NCBI RefSeq assembly: GCF_034009455.1
Contig: NZ_CP125380.1
Coordinates: 2,927,501-2,991,500, forward strand
Reading direction: 5' to 3'
DNA: 64,000 bases
From: Pseudomonas sp. P5_109
GTDB lineage: Bacteria; Pseudomonadota; Gammaproteobacteria; Pseudomonadales; Pseudomonadaceae
Part shown: positions 9,801-16,920 of the stretch, in pieces
Layout: each line of letters starts with the position of its first letter
Numbering within the stretch: position 1 is the stretch's first letter
The notes under the pieces: generated by a model
What the model saw: only the letters and a program-made list of their open reading frames with translations
What the model was told of the DNA's origin: nothing
Database searches by the model: none
Made by a program: the position numbers and the translations under genes

Positions 9801-10484
9801 AATGAGCGTCGCTTTTTCTTCCGGCTCGCCGCGTTTGCGGCGTTCAGCATTATCAGCCTCTTGAAGTGCTTTTGCCGCCGCCTCATCCCGGGCAGTTTGC
9901 TCGCTGCGGACCCGAGCGGTGGCGACCTCGGCCAGCCAGCGTTCGGCCTGGGCCGGCGTCAATAAACCGGGGCCTCCCGTTTCACAATTGGCCTGCCCCA
10001 GATCGACCGCCTGCATGAAGAACTTGCGTTCGGATTGGCTCTTGAGTACCTGGTGGCACTTTTTTGCGGTCCACTGTATTTCGGAATAGCTGATATGCAG
10101 TTCACTGCGTTTGGAAAATATCAAAACAGGTTCGCTGATGGGCTGTTCCCGAACATCAGTGTGGACTTCCTTCCCTTGCCAGAGCATCGCGCTGACCAGT
10201 CCATCGGTGAGCCGATACTCCGACAGTTCTCCCTTTTGACCGTCGATCACATAGAGCCAGCCATCGCGCAGCAGGCGAATGCCCAGGGGGCGAGTACCGA
10301 GTGTGTACGGGACAGGGATCTCGTTCGAGGGGTCCAACGCCGTGCCATCGACCAATCCATAGCGTAACGGCACCAATTGAACCTGGCTCTTCATCAGCGG
10401 GCAGGTACCCATGGAGTTCTTTGCATCGTCGCGGCTTGCATTGACGTGGTTAGGGTTTTTTCCTGCGGGTGTCGAGGTGCTCAT
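6804..10484 (-). CDS. VasX-like T6SS effector (predicted membrane-disrupting toxin)
   Basis: 1226 aa. The N-terminus (about residues 1-200) contains CPLMKSQVQLVPLRYGLV and RPLGIRLLRDGWLYV, matching the conserved start of VasX / BTH_I2691-type T6SS effectors. A long helical, charged middle follows, with coiled-coil-like segments (about 700-770). Hydrophobic segments lie at about 815-830, 895-920, 935-970 and 990-1017, as expected for a colicin-like pore former acting on the target inner membrane. The last ~150 residues (from about 1073) form a separate soluble tip that is also found as the duplicated orphan fragment. The start overlaps the DUF4123 adaptor stop by 4 bases (ATGA), giving the order hcp-vgrG-adaptor-effector-immunity. 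No enzyme motif seen. Secretion through VgrG-1 with the adaptor is inferred from order. Confidence 0.82.
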   Translation of the reverse strand: MSTSTPAGKNPNHVNASRDDAKNSMGTCPLMKSQVQLVPLRYGLVDGTALDPSNEIPVPYTLGTRPLGIRLLRDGWLYVIDGQKGELSEYRLTDGLVSAMLWQGKEVHTDVREQPISEPVLIFSKRSELHISYSEIQWTAKKCHQVLKSQSERKFFMQAVDLGQANCETGGPGLLTPAQAERWLAEVATARVRSEQTARDEAAAKALQEADNAERRKRGEPEEKATLIPTVNVYGTPENERIPYLWEMPERFRESSMSPLSGCIEEEYRHDVLYLVVEDSIGVLRDLANYQDQVADWIDTWAKGGSQERANERDYLLACYIESLTQLTREEIDGLADASDDPAIKRMLGDLDNMQEPEQGTTRQTIVEYLNKGGLPTPPKGSPVPPELARLQKEALDDAMHMARYQGSAPDYTASGRNIEDTDRRYYTREHFKEAPQDFVETHFEALLKLGKEQDRRIKDVLDGAKMGQRGINDLIDRDAMDSALFQHRQSLKRWNTLLDNITADRTALLCAGRFHKSAWYYDPQNAEQIGQCFATEYACLKDICRSDEACEVILQYLEKEPQFSRPMFYTLPYSQQTALWVQYAFAPAAGMTLFNNLSEYLKSLQDIEKNRLPALDRLPDDTRAVADAAQQTMTPALNRGIEKVLADFDQVLKGQPMPDLDQLFRRLPKALPTRILDAARREGVTFTVASEAEKAALGRTLKDLFEEKAYLQTLNRERNKVKQTRGHKSPQAQQLQVEIAIARQQLTGTEARLAGALSPIGDLPGNSVRLYGATPVRAGITVVFPPASQQEIAGLMKNYRSGVKAAPKLNLMGDGAALLLFVVQALNLRQVFAETLATSKNQRTWRPALNSFAATGAAGFAAAQGVFDTALSARSLVLAKGLQNHAVAHVQVQMGKLHIGLGVMTYVFGLFAAGSSLNSYQGSWEQAVRSGNDGAQAGAVMSMVGSGGLLASNMYGLGNTVYATATVIAAKQGAARTAAWAASGVRLSSVFFRANLAGVLFTALELGGNYVYNYYNTSAHDQWLQNTPWGQDASKRKALSLTEYQNALIAIVQAPSVQVGRVEHDSWWKNLLLRAKVGDIHLLLPGLDTAAFLAPLGGKPSHQLWIGAYRINKIRVDRAQTSERWEMLSEPVDAGLRRVDDNQIILCVSYPEARERIVGKTGEELMLVVAIQSIHSSGLPQQRTHYIRLDPRGDGAFPSIDRVPPSPHAPLLQVEPLMLELAAHV

Positions 10485-11380
10485 ACAGGGTTCCTTTGCA
10501 GAAGTTCAGCCCTTTCCTTGGCGACACTGGCGAGGTGTTCGATGCGTTGGATCGACGTGCGATGTGAGGGGGTTGCAAGCAGTGCATCGAGATCGGGATG
10601 CTCGACCAGTGCTTGCACGCCGAGGAAGCCGTGAATATTGGCGTAGAGGGTTACATCGAGTTCGGTGTTGAACCCGCGATCGTAGGCGGCCGATGCGAGC
10701 GCATGCAGATGTTCCCGGCGCTGCTGCGGGGTCGCATGAGCCTGATAGTTAGGGAAGTGTTCATGCATGTGTTGGTCGAGGCGCATGACTACATTGCGAA
10801 AATTCACCTCATCCAAAAGACTGAGCTGTATTTCGGTCAGTCGATAGCGTTGGTTATGATCGGTCTTTGGTGCATCGCCCGGGCGCAGATTCATGTGCCA
10901 GAATCCCAGTGCAGCATCAGCGGTGACGAGTTGCTTGCAAGGGCCGAACAAGGTGGTTTCCTTGAGGCTTTGCCCATGCGCGAGCAGGGCCTGGGTGACG
11001 GCGGGGTCGGCGATGCGTAACAACACTTCTTCGCCTTGCGGGTGCAATACGCTGGTGAGCCAACGGAAGTGCGCGACCATGTGTTCCCATGAGTGGTCGC
11101 TGAATGCCAGATAACCCCACTCCTGGCGGGAGGCACTCAGGAACTGTGTCAGGACTGGATCGTCTTGGGTTTTTATCTGCACCAGGCACGGAGAAATATC
11201 GAGGAGTTCGGCCCAGGGAGTGCCAAGGTACAGCGGTTCGAATACAGGACTTTGCGCCCACTGGTACAGGTGCTGCGCAAGCTTTTCGACGCTCACGCCA
11301 TCCAGTAGCAGACCCACCGTGCCATTCCACGGAAGGCCTTGAGGCAATCCATTTTTCAGCGGCCATTGTGTGTCAGGCAT
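10481..11380 (-). CDS. DUF4123 T6SS effector adaptor (Tap/TEC type)
   Basis: 299 aa. Its layout fits the DUF4123 family: an N-terminal alpha/beta domain with YLGTPWAELLDISPCLV, followed by WGYLAFSDHSWEHMVAHFRWLTSV and LLRIADPAVTQALL, features I associate with DUF4123. Such adaptors bind an effector and load it on the cognate VgrG in the cytoplasm and are not part of the final spike. It lies between vgrG (8-base overlap at its start) and the VasX-like effector (4-base overlap at its end), so the three are translationally coupled. The C-terminal third is all helical and may hold the effector-specific part. No membrane segment or signal peptide. Recognition is from memory of the family, not an alignment. 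Confidence 0.85.
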   Translation of the reverse strand: MPDTQWPLKNGLPQGLPWNGTVGLLLDGVSVEKLAQHLYQWAQSPVFEPLYLGTPWAELLDISPCLVQIKTQDDPVLTQFLSASRQEWGYLAFSDHSWEHMVAHFRWLTSVLHPQGEEVLLRIADPAVTQALLAHGQSLKETTLFGPCKQLVTADAALGFWHMNLRPGDAPKTDHNQRYRLTEIQLSLLDEVNFRNVVMRLDQHMHEHFPNYQAHATPQQRREHLHALASAAYDRGFNTELDVTLYANIHGFLGVQALVEHPDLDALLATPSHRTSIQRIEHLASVAKERAELLQRNPV

Positions 11381-13418
11381 TTTTTTGCACCTCCCGTTTG
11401 GCGGCTTCGCAAATCGCGCAAACAGGTTTCTTCTGCATCAGCGCCTGCCGCTGCGCTGGCGCCAACAATTGCCCCGCCTTATCCGCATCCGCTTGCTTGA
11501 GCGGCCCCGGCAACAACGGCGCCGCCGCCGTCCCATTGCCCGGGCTGCCTCCATCATTCACATTCACCACCGGCCCGCTTATCGCCACGCCGCTGCCATC
11601 GATCTTGATAAAGCTCCCGCCGGCCTTAAGCGTCAGTTCACTGCCGGCTTCCAGCACCACCTTCATGCCGCCGCTCAGGTGAATCTCCTGCCCGGCTTCG
11701 ATGAATTGTCCGCTGCCAATCCTGACGTGCTGGTTCGCAGCTACGGTCAGGTGGTCATCCGCCCGCGCTTGCACCTTGCGGTCGGCGTAGACGGTGTGGT
11801 GTTCCTCGGCCTTGAACTCGCTGTAGCTGTTTTGCTCGACGGTGTCGTGGCGCTCGTTGCCGACGCGGATTTTCTGGTCGTGCTCAATGTGTTCATCCCA
11901 GTCACGCTGGGCGTGCAGGAAAATCTGTTCCTGGCCCTTTTTGTCTTCGATGCGCAGCTCGTTGAAGCCACCACCACCGGGTGAGCTCATGCTTTTGAAG
12001 GTGCTGCGTGTCTTGTTGGTCGGCAACTCGTAGGGAACGGTGTTTGCCTTGTGGTACAGGCAGCCGCTGATCAGTGGCTGGTCGGGGTCGCCCTCAAGAA
12101 AAGTCACCAGTACTTCCATGCCGATTCGCGGGATGGCGATGCCGCCGTAATGTGCGCCGGCCCAGGCGGAGGACACGCGCAGCCAGCAGCTGGTTTTATC
12201 GTCGCTTTGGCCCTGGCGGTCCCAGTGGAATTGCACCTTCACCCGGCCGTATTGATCGCAGTGGATTTCTTCGCCTTCGGGGCCGGTGACCACGGCGCTC
12301 TGGCTGCCGAGGATGCGCGGTTTCGGGTGGCGCAGGGGCGGGCGGTTCGGTACGTCCCACGGCGTGGCCTGGAAGCGGTTGCGATAACCCTGGTGGAAAT
12401 CGTCTTTCAGCGAGCTGGTGTCGCTGGTCATCGACTCTTCCAGCACTTGCGGCTGTTTGCCTTCGTGGTGGACTTCGGTGAGCAGCCACAGGTCGTTCCA
12501 GCGGGTCTTGGTGTGTTGGGTCAGTGGCAGGAAGTGTCCACTGACCAACAACGGTTGGTCGCTCTCGCCTTTGGCGAGCTGATAGTCGCTGCGATGGCGC
12601 TCCAGGGCGCGTTTGGCAAGGTGCCTGCCGCGTTCGCGATGGATGAAGCGACCCGGATAGTCATAGTCTTCGAGGTCGGGGAGGGCGTCGCCGCGGTTTT
12701 CGGATTCGAGGGTGATGCGTGGTTTTTCAAAGTCGTAGTCGCGCCGGATCGTGCGGCTGGTACGGGTTTCCAGACGCAGGTCGAAGCGCTTGATGACCGG
12801 GTCGTCCGCCGCCATGCCGGAGTCTTGCTTGTAGGCTACGGGAGCGAGTTTCGGGAACACCGCCTGGTTATCACCGAACACCAGTTGGTGGGCGGTGGCG
12901 CTGTGCTGGAAGTGGTAATGAATACCTTCTTCCTCGCACAGGCGCTGGATGAACTGCAGATCCGACTCATCGTATTGAACGCAGTAAATGCGTTCGGGAT
13001 AAATCGCACCGAGGTTAAAGATGTAGGCATTGCTTTGAATGCCATGCTCTTCGAGAACCGTACCAATGATTCTTGGCACATTGAGGTTTTGGAAGATGCG
13101 CTGGTTGATGCGGTGCGCCAGGTTGGCCAGCTGCGGTTTCAGCGTCACGGCGTAGCGGGTCAGACGCTTGCCGGAGTCACCCTGGGTGGCACGATGGATT
13201 TGGCCGTGAATGCCGTTGCCATCAGGTGACAGCTGCAAAAAAGCGGGCTTGTGCATCAAGGTTTCGAGGTCGAGGGACGGTTGCTCGCTGACTAAATCAA
13301 TGTCGAACGAGAACGGCTGGTTGATGGCTTCGCGACCCGTCAGAGAGAAGACTTGAAGGTCGTTTGCCAGCCCCTCGATGGACAGGTTGAAGTGGGTCTG
13401 ATTGGCTGGTGCGAACAT
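11373..13418 (-). CDS. vgrG: T6SS spike protein VgrG (TssI), effector-linked copy 1
   Basis: 681 aa. The gp27-like region (about residues 1-370) begins FAPANQTHFNLSIEGL and contains YCVQYDESDLQFIQRLCEEEGIHYHFQH. The OB/gp5 region includes GSQSAVVTGPEGEEIHCDQYGRVKVQFHWDR and GGIAIPRIGMEVLVTFLEGDPDQP. A beta-helix needle with charged repeats (about 480-620) follows, then a short tail ending in CAICEAAKREV. It has no enzymatic extension, so its cargo is probably the downstream effector. It lies 81 bases after hcp in the same orientation and should share its sigma-54 promoter. AAGG precedes the ATG. It differs from the second VgrG (37054) mainly in lacking that copy's transthyretin-like tail. Confidence 0.96.
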   Translation of the reverse strand: MFAPANQTHFNLSIEGLANDLQVFSLTGREAINQPFSFDIDLVSEQPSLDLETLMHKPAFLQLSPDGNGIHGQIHRATQGDSGKRLTRYAVTLKPQLANLAHRINQRIFQNLNVPRIIGTVLEEHGIQSNAYIFNLGAIYPERIYCVQYDESDLQFIQRLCEEEGIHYHFQHSATAHQLVFGDNQAVFPKLAPVAYKQDSGMAADDPVIKRFDLRLETRTSRTIRRDYDFEKPRITLESENRGDALPDLEDYDYPGRFIHRERGRHLAKRALERHRSDYQLAKGESDQPLLVSGHFLPLTQHTKTRWNDLWLLTEVHHEGKQPQVLEESMTSDTSSLKDDFHQGYRNRFQATPWDVPNRPPLRHPKPRILGSQSAVVTGPEGEEIHCDQYGRVKVQFHWDRQGQSDDKTSCWLRVSSAWAGAHYGGIAIPRIGMEVLVTFLEGDPDQPLISGCLYHKANTVPYELPTNKTRSTFKSMSSPGGGGFNELRIEDKKGQEQIFLHAQRDWDEHIEHDQKIRVGNERHDTVEQNSYSEFKAEEHHTVYADRKVQARADDHLTVAANQHVRIGSGQFIEAGQEIHLSGGMKVVLEAGSELTLKAGGSFIKIDGSGVAISGPVVNVNDGGSPGNGTAAAPLLPGPLKQADADKAGQLLAPAQRQALMQKKPVCAICEAAKREVQKNA

Positions 13419-13499
13419 CCCTTGTTCCTTGTGTCATGCAACGTTGAAAACAACATCGACCAGCAGGGCTGGCCGATGTTTTGAAACGGTCAGCCAGGC

Positions 13500-14018
13500 T
13501 TAGCCAGCAACAGGCGAACGCCAGTCATCGGAACCCGAAGTACCGCAAACTTCGTGGGTCCAGGTGATTTTGCGGTAGGTGAATTCGACGTCTTCCAGGT
13601 GAGTGAAGTGCGAGTTCGACGGGTCCTGGCAGTTGTGCATGTAGTCTTTGATGTCGACGATGATTGCGTCTTCAAGCTTGGTGGTGAAGTAGTGTTCCTG
13701 GGTGCCGGCAGCCGAGGTGCGGTACCACTGGATGGTGATTTCGTTCAGGCGCTCGCCGGAAGTCAGGGCCGACAGCAGCAGGGGCGAGGACTTGTCGAAC
13801 ACCTTGGTGATTTTCACTGGCTTGTGAACGCGCTGGCCGGTCGGTTGGCCGGACTGTGGGTCACGTGGAATGATCACTTCGTGACTGAACCCCTGAACCA
13901 TCACCTGGTCTTCGTGACCTTCCTGGTAGGTGTTGCCCACCGAGTCAGCGGTGAAGGCATCTTTCGTTATCAGGCCTTGTTTGGTGCCGATGATGGACAT
14001 GTACGCTGGTGTAGCCAT
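13500..14018 (-). CDS. hcp: T6SS inner tube protein Hcp (TssD)
   Basis: 172 aa, the normal Hcp size. The sequence ATPAYMSIIGTKQGLI, HEVIIPRDPQSGQPTGQRVHKPVKITKVFDKSSPLL and the end region FTYRKITWTHEVCGTSGSDDW are typical Hcp features. It forms stacked hexameric rings inside the TssBC sheath and can carry small effectors. AAGGAG lies at good distance from the ATG. A strong sigma-54-like promoter lies 70 bases upstream (14102-14088) and paired dyads about 100 bases further. It is the first gene of the minus-strand hcp-vgrG-adaptor-effector-immunity operon, divergent from tssA. Confidence 0.97.
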   Translation of the reverse strand: MATPAYMSIIGTKQGLITKDAFTADSVGNTYQEGHEDQVMVQGFSHEVIIPRDPQSGQPTGQRVHKPVKITKVFDKSSPLLLSALTSGERLNEITIQWYRTSAAGTQEHYFTTKLEDAIIVDIKDYMHNCQDPSNSHFTHLEDVEFTYRKITWTHEVCGTSGSDDWRSPVAG

Positions 14019-14087
14019 GGAGTTGCTCCTTGTTGGATAAATGAGGTTGCCCGGAAGGCGAGATCGCCCGGTGGGTGACCTCAGATA

Positions 14088-14102
14088 TCAAACATCGTGC
14101 CA
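14088..14102 (-). promoter_or_regulatory. Sigma-54 (-24/-12) promoter of hcp
   Basis: Minus strand reads TGGCACGATGTTTGA, against the consensus TGGCACG-N4-TTGC(A/T): the -24 element is perfect and the -12 has TTGA. Spacing of the GG and the -12 G is correct. It lies about 70 bases before the hcp ATG. The locus encodes a sigma-54 activator (26067-27590), which fits. Confidence 0.8.
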
Positions 14103-14188
14103 TGTTATTTATTTAGTAGGTAAATCAAGGGTTAGTTGGTTTTTCAGATCTGTGTGCTGATATTTTATCAAGGCATTGTCCTGGTTTT

Positions 14189-14228
14189 TGCGCAACTTCT
14201 TGCACAGTGGTGTGCAACTTCTTGCGCA
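14189..14228. promoter_or_regulatory. Paired 18-bp dyads, probable upstream activator sites for Sfa
   Basis: Two near-palindromes, TGCGCAACTTCTTGCACA (14189-14206) and TGTGCAACTTCTTGCGCA (14211-14228), share the core GCAACTTCTTGC and start exactly 22 bp apart, about two helical turns. Each has inverted arms TGYGCAA / TTGCRCA around CTTC. They lie about 90-125 bp upstream of the hcp sigma-54 promoter, the usual place for enhancer-binding protein sites. They also lie upstream of the divergent tssA gene. Confidence 0.65.
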
Positions 14229-14667
14229 CTTGATTTGATGTTAGTAAATATAGGGGCTGCGGAGAGCTATCCACAGACTTGTCCACAAGGAGTGGGCAAC
14301 TATTTGCCAACAGCGGCCATTGTGTATCGACAGGGGATCATAAGGTTTAGAGCGTTGTAGGAAATTTCATGCGTGCTTCTAGGACAATTCCGATTTACAG
14401 GATCTTGGGTCTCAGGTGTAGACTTTTACCCGATGAAGCGATCATCCTTCCCGGGTTCAGGCGATTGGCTTGCGCAGGTGCAGGATGAACGCCCCCACGG
14501 GAAGTGCACAAGATTATTGGCTGAAGTAGCTCTTTCTCAATGGTTTTTAGTGAAGTTGGCGATTGCCTGCTAATTCATGCGAGCTTATAGGTTTTTAGCT
14601 TTTTTCAAATAAATTCTGTCGATTGATAATGTGGTTTCTTATGTCTACTTAAGCGCATCTTGCAAAG

Positions 14668-14683
14668 TGGTCATTACCCTGCA
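14668..14683 (+). promoter_or_regulatory. Weak sigma-54-like site before tssA
   Basis: TGGTCATTACCCTGCA has the GG and GC dinucleotides at correct sigma-54 spacing but a poor -24 element. It lies about 117 bases before the tssA ATG. It is the best candidate I found for a sigma-54 promoter on this side; a sigma-70 promoter cannot be excluded. Confidence 0.25.
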
Positions 14684-14799
14684 CAGGCTTTGTCTTTCTA
14701 AAAGGCGTGATCTAACTGAGTTGAAATGTTCTGTTTTCTTTTGTCTTTCGACATTTTCTTAACTCGCCGTTCAACGTTTTTTTATAATAAAGGTAGTGG

Positions 14800-16356
14800 A
14801 TGTCCTACTCCAGCAAACTCTCCGCTCATTATCTGGAGCTCGCAAGAATCTCAATTTCCCCGGAGAGTTTTGCGGGCGAAGACGTTCGTTTTTCGAGTGA
14901 ATATGAGGCGCTGGAAAGTGAGCTTGGCAAAACCCAATCCATGCACGAAAGCGGCCAGATCGATTGGCTGAAAGTTCGAGAAAACAGCGAGAGCCTGTTG
15001 CTTACTCAATCAAAAGATTTGCGAGTTGGGGTCTGGCTGACTTGGGCGTTGTATCAGAGCGAATCGTTTCAGGGGCTGGTGGCGGGGTTCGGTTTTTTGC
15101 ACCATCTGTGCGAGCACCATTGGGACGATATTCACCCCGGTAAGGCCCGAACCCGCAGCGCCGCGATCAGCTGGATCGTGCCACGCCTCGAGCAGGTGCT
15201 GAACGAAAACGTAGCGATCAAAGGGCAACTGCCACTGTTCCGCCGATTGGTCGAGCACCTCGAAGGACTGGATGCTGTTTGTACCCGGCATTTGGGCGAC
15301 GATGCTCCGCTCTTGTTGCCGATGTCGCGTCGGCTGAAAAGCATGGTCCAGCGCGCGGCCGATAACCAGCCGGAGCCGGGCGTGGTCGGCGCTGCTGTTG
15401 CCCAGGTCAAGCAGGCCGCCACGCAACTGTTCGCCGCGGGAACGCCGATCGACAATGAAAAAGAAGCACACAAGGCGCTGCGGGCTCAGCAGGACAATGC
15501 ACGACCGTTGTGTACATGGTGGCTCAAGCAGAAGGCTACTGACGTGCGCGCCTTACGCCTCAATCGTGTGCTGCTGTGGCTGCCCATCGACGCGGTGCCG
15601 GAGCGCAATGCTGAACACGTCACCGCCTTACGCGCGTTGCCGGCGGACAGGCTCAAGTCCTACCAGAATCGCTACGATCAGGCGGCATACGCCGATCTCA
15701 TTGTTGAAGTCGAGGCGAGCCTGGCCAAGGCGCCATTCTGGTTCGATGGCCAGCGCCTGGTCTGGGAGTGCCTGCAAGGCTTGAATGCCGACCAGTCCAT
15801 GCGTGAAGTGGAAATTCATTTCGCGCTGTTGATTCAGCGTTTGCCCGGCCTCCTCGAATTACGCTTTCACGACGGGGCGCCTTTCGCCGATCCCGCCACG
15901 CGAGCCTGGATCAGCGCCAATGTCATGCCGCACCTGCAGGCCAGCAGCGCACCGCGCAAGGTGGAAGTCTCCCATGCACAGCCGGCTTGGGAACTCGCGC
16001 TGGAAGAGGTGTTGCCGGTATTGCGCAAGGACGGTCTCAAGACCGCCGTGCAGATACTGAAGCAGGGCCTGCAGAACGCGCAGGGAGGCCGAGTCCGATT
16101 TTTCTGGCAGTTCGCCCTGGCACGCCTGTGTTTTCTGGCGAAGAAATACGAACTGGCCAAAACCCAACTCGAAACACTCGACCAAACATTACAGGACTCA
16201 GGCATACACGCCTGGGAGCCGGATCTTGCGCTGGAAGTGCTCCATCTGCTGCATAGCTGCTGCGAGTTGCTGCCGCAAAACCACGCGGTGCGCGAACGCA
16301 AGGAAGAGATTTATCGCAGGCTGTGCCACCTCGATCTTGAAGTGGTACTCGAATAG
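14800..16356 (+). CDS. tssA: T6SS baseplate/cap protein TssA
   Basis: 518 aa. The N-terminal ImpA domain (about residues 15-140) includes DWLKVRENSESLLLTQSKDLRVGVWLTWALYQSESFQGLVAGF and HLCEHHWDDIHP, typical of TssA. The C-terminal half fits the long VasJ-type C-terminus (ERKEEIYRRLCHLDLEVVLE at the end). TssA helps assemble the baseplate and caps or primes sheath polymerisation in the cytoplasm. First gene of the plus-strand T6SS operon; AAAGGTAG precedes the ATG. It is followed by tssB after 32 bases. In the H2-type clusters of P. aeruginosa the homologue (hsiA2) holds the same position. Confidence 0.93.
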   Translation: MSYSSKLSAHYLELARISISPESFAGEDVRFSSEYEALESELGKTQSMHESGQIDWLKVRENSESLLLTQSKDLRVGVWLTWALYQSESFQGLVAGFGFLHHLCEHHWDDIHPGKARTRSAAISWIVPRLEQVLNENVAIKGQLPLFRRLVEHLEGLDAVCTRHLGDDAPLLLPMSRRLKSMVQRAADNQPEPGVVGAAVAQVKQAATQLFAAGTPIDNEKEAHKALRAQQDNARPLCTWWLKQKATDVRALRLNRVLLWLPIDAVPERNAEHVTALRALPADRLKSYQNRYDQAAYADLIVEVEASLAKAPFWFDGQRLVWECLQGLNADQSMREVEIHFALLIQRLPGLLELRFHDGAPFADPATRAWISANVMPHLQASSAPRKVEVSHAQPAWELALEEVLPVLRKDGLKTAVQILKQGLQNAQGGRVRFFWQFALARLCFLAKKYELAKTQLETLDQTLQDSGIHAWEPDLALEVLHLLHSCCELLPQNHAVRERKEEIYRRLCHLDLEVVLE

Positions 16357-16388
16357 GCCTCACGGCCACAACCGCAAGGAGAAACGCC

Positions 16389-16892
16389 ATGGCCAAAGAA
16401 GGCTCGGTAGCCCCCAAGGAACGCATCAACGTCACTTTCAAACATGCCGCCGGTGGAGCTCAGGAAGAAATTGAACTGCCGCTCAAACTACTGGCCGTTG
16501 GTGACTACACCCACCGCAAGGACGAGCGCAAAGTCGAAGATCGCAAACCGATCAGCATCGACAGCATGACCTTCGATGACGTGTTGGCCAAGCAAGAACT
16601 GCAACTGACGCTGAGTGTGCCCAATCGTCTGCAGGAGGAGGGTGGTACTGAAGAGCTGGCGGTGAATTTGCGTGTCAACTCGATGAAGGACTTCAACCCG
16701 GCCAGCCTGGTCGAGCAAGTGCCGCAGCTCAAGAAACTGATGGAGCTGCGCGACGCACTGGTGGCCCTCAAAGGTCCGCTGGGTAATGCGCCTGCGTTCC
16801 GCAAAGCCATTGAAGGCGTACTCGCCGACAACGAATCCCGCGGTCGCGTACTGGGTGAGCTGGGCCTGAACACCGCAGCCCCGGACGCCTGA
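16389..16892 (+). CDS. tssB: T6SS sheath small subunit TssB (VipA)
   Basis: 167 aa, standard length. Contains KERINVTFKHA, LPLKLLAVGDYTHR and NPASLVEQVPQLKKLMELRDALVALKGPLGN, the TssB/VipA hallmarks. It pairs with TssC to form the contractile sheath around the Hcp tube. AAGGAG lies 8-9 bases before the ATG. tssC follows after 28 bases, as in essentially all T6SS loci, so the two are made together. No irregularities. Confidence 0.97.
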   Translation: MAKEGSVAPKERINVTFKHAAGGAQEEIELPLKLLAVGDYTHRKDERKVEDRKPISIDSMTFDDVLAKQELQLTLSVPNRLQEEGGTEELAVNLRVNSMKDFNPASLVEQVPQLKKLMELRDALVALKGPLGNAPAFRKAIEGVLADNESRGRVLGELGLNTAAPDA

Positions 16893-16920
16893 GTCCCTAT
16901 CAGCCAAGGAAGCCAACACC

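Larger units (their letters stand above)
14019..14799. other. Divergent regulatory region between hcp and tssA
   Basis: 781 bases with no credible gene; the reading frames here are short and lack ribosome-binding sites. It holds the hcp sigma-54 promoter, the paired dyads and the weak site before tssA. It is AT-richer than flanking genes, especially 14570-14800. Two DnaA-box-like 9-mers (ctatccaca, ttgtccaca) occur near 14269-14286 but are not otherwise origin-like. Confidence 0.7.

Noticed and set aside
14269-14286. Two DnaA-box-like 9-mers (ctatccaca, ttgtccaca)
   Set aside because: Only two imperfect boxes, no AT-rich unwinding region arrangement or dnaA/dnaN neighbours, so not an origin.
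14568-14586. TTGGCGATTGCCTGCT as a sigma-54 promoter before tssA
   Set aside because: GG to GC spacing is one base short of the fixed sigma-54 geometry.
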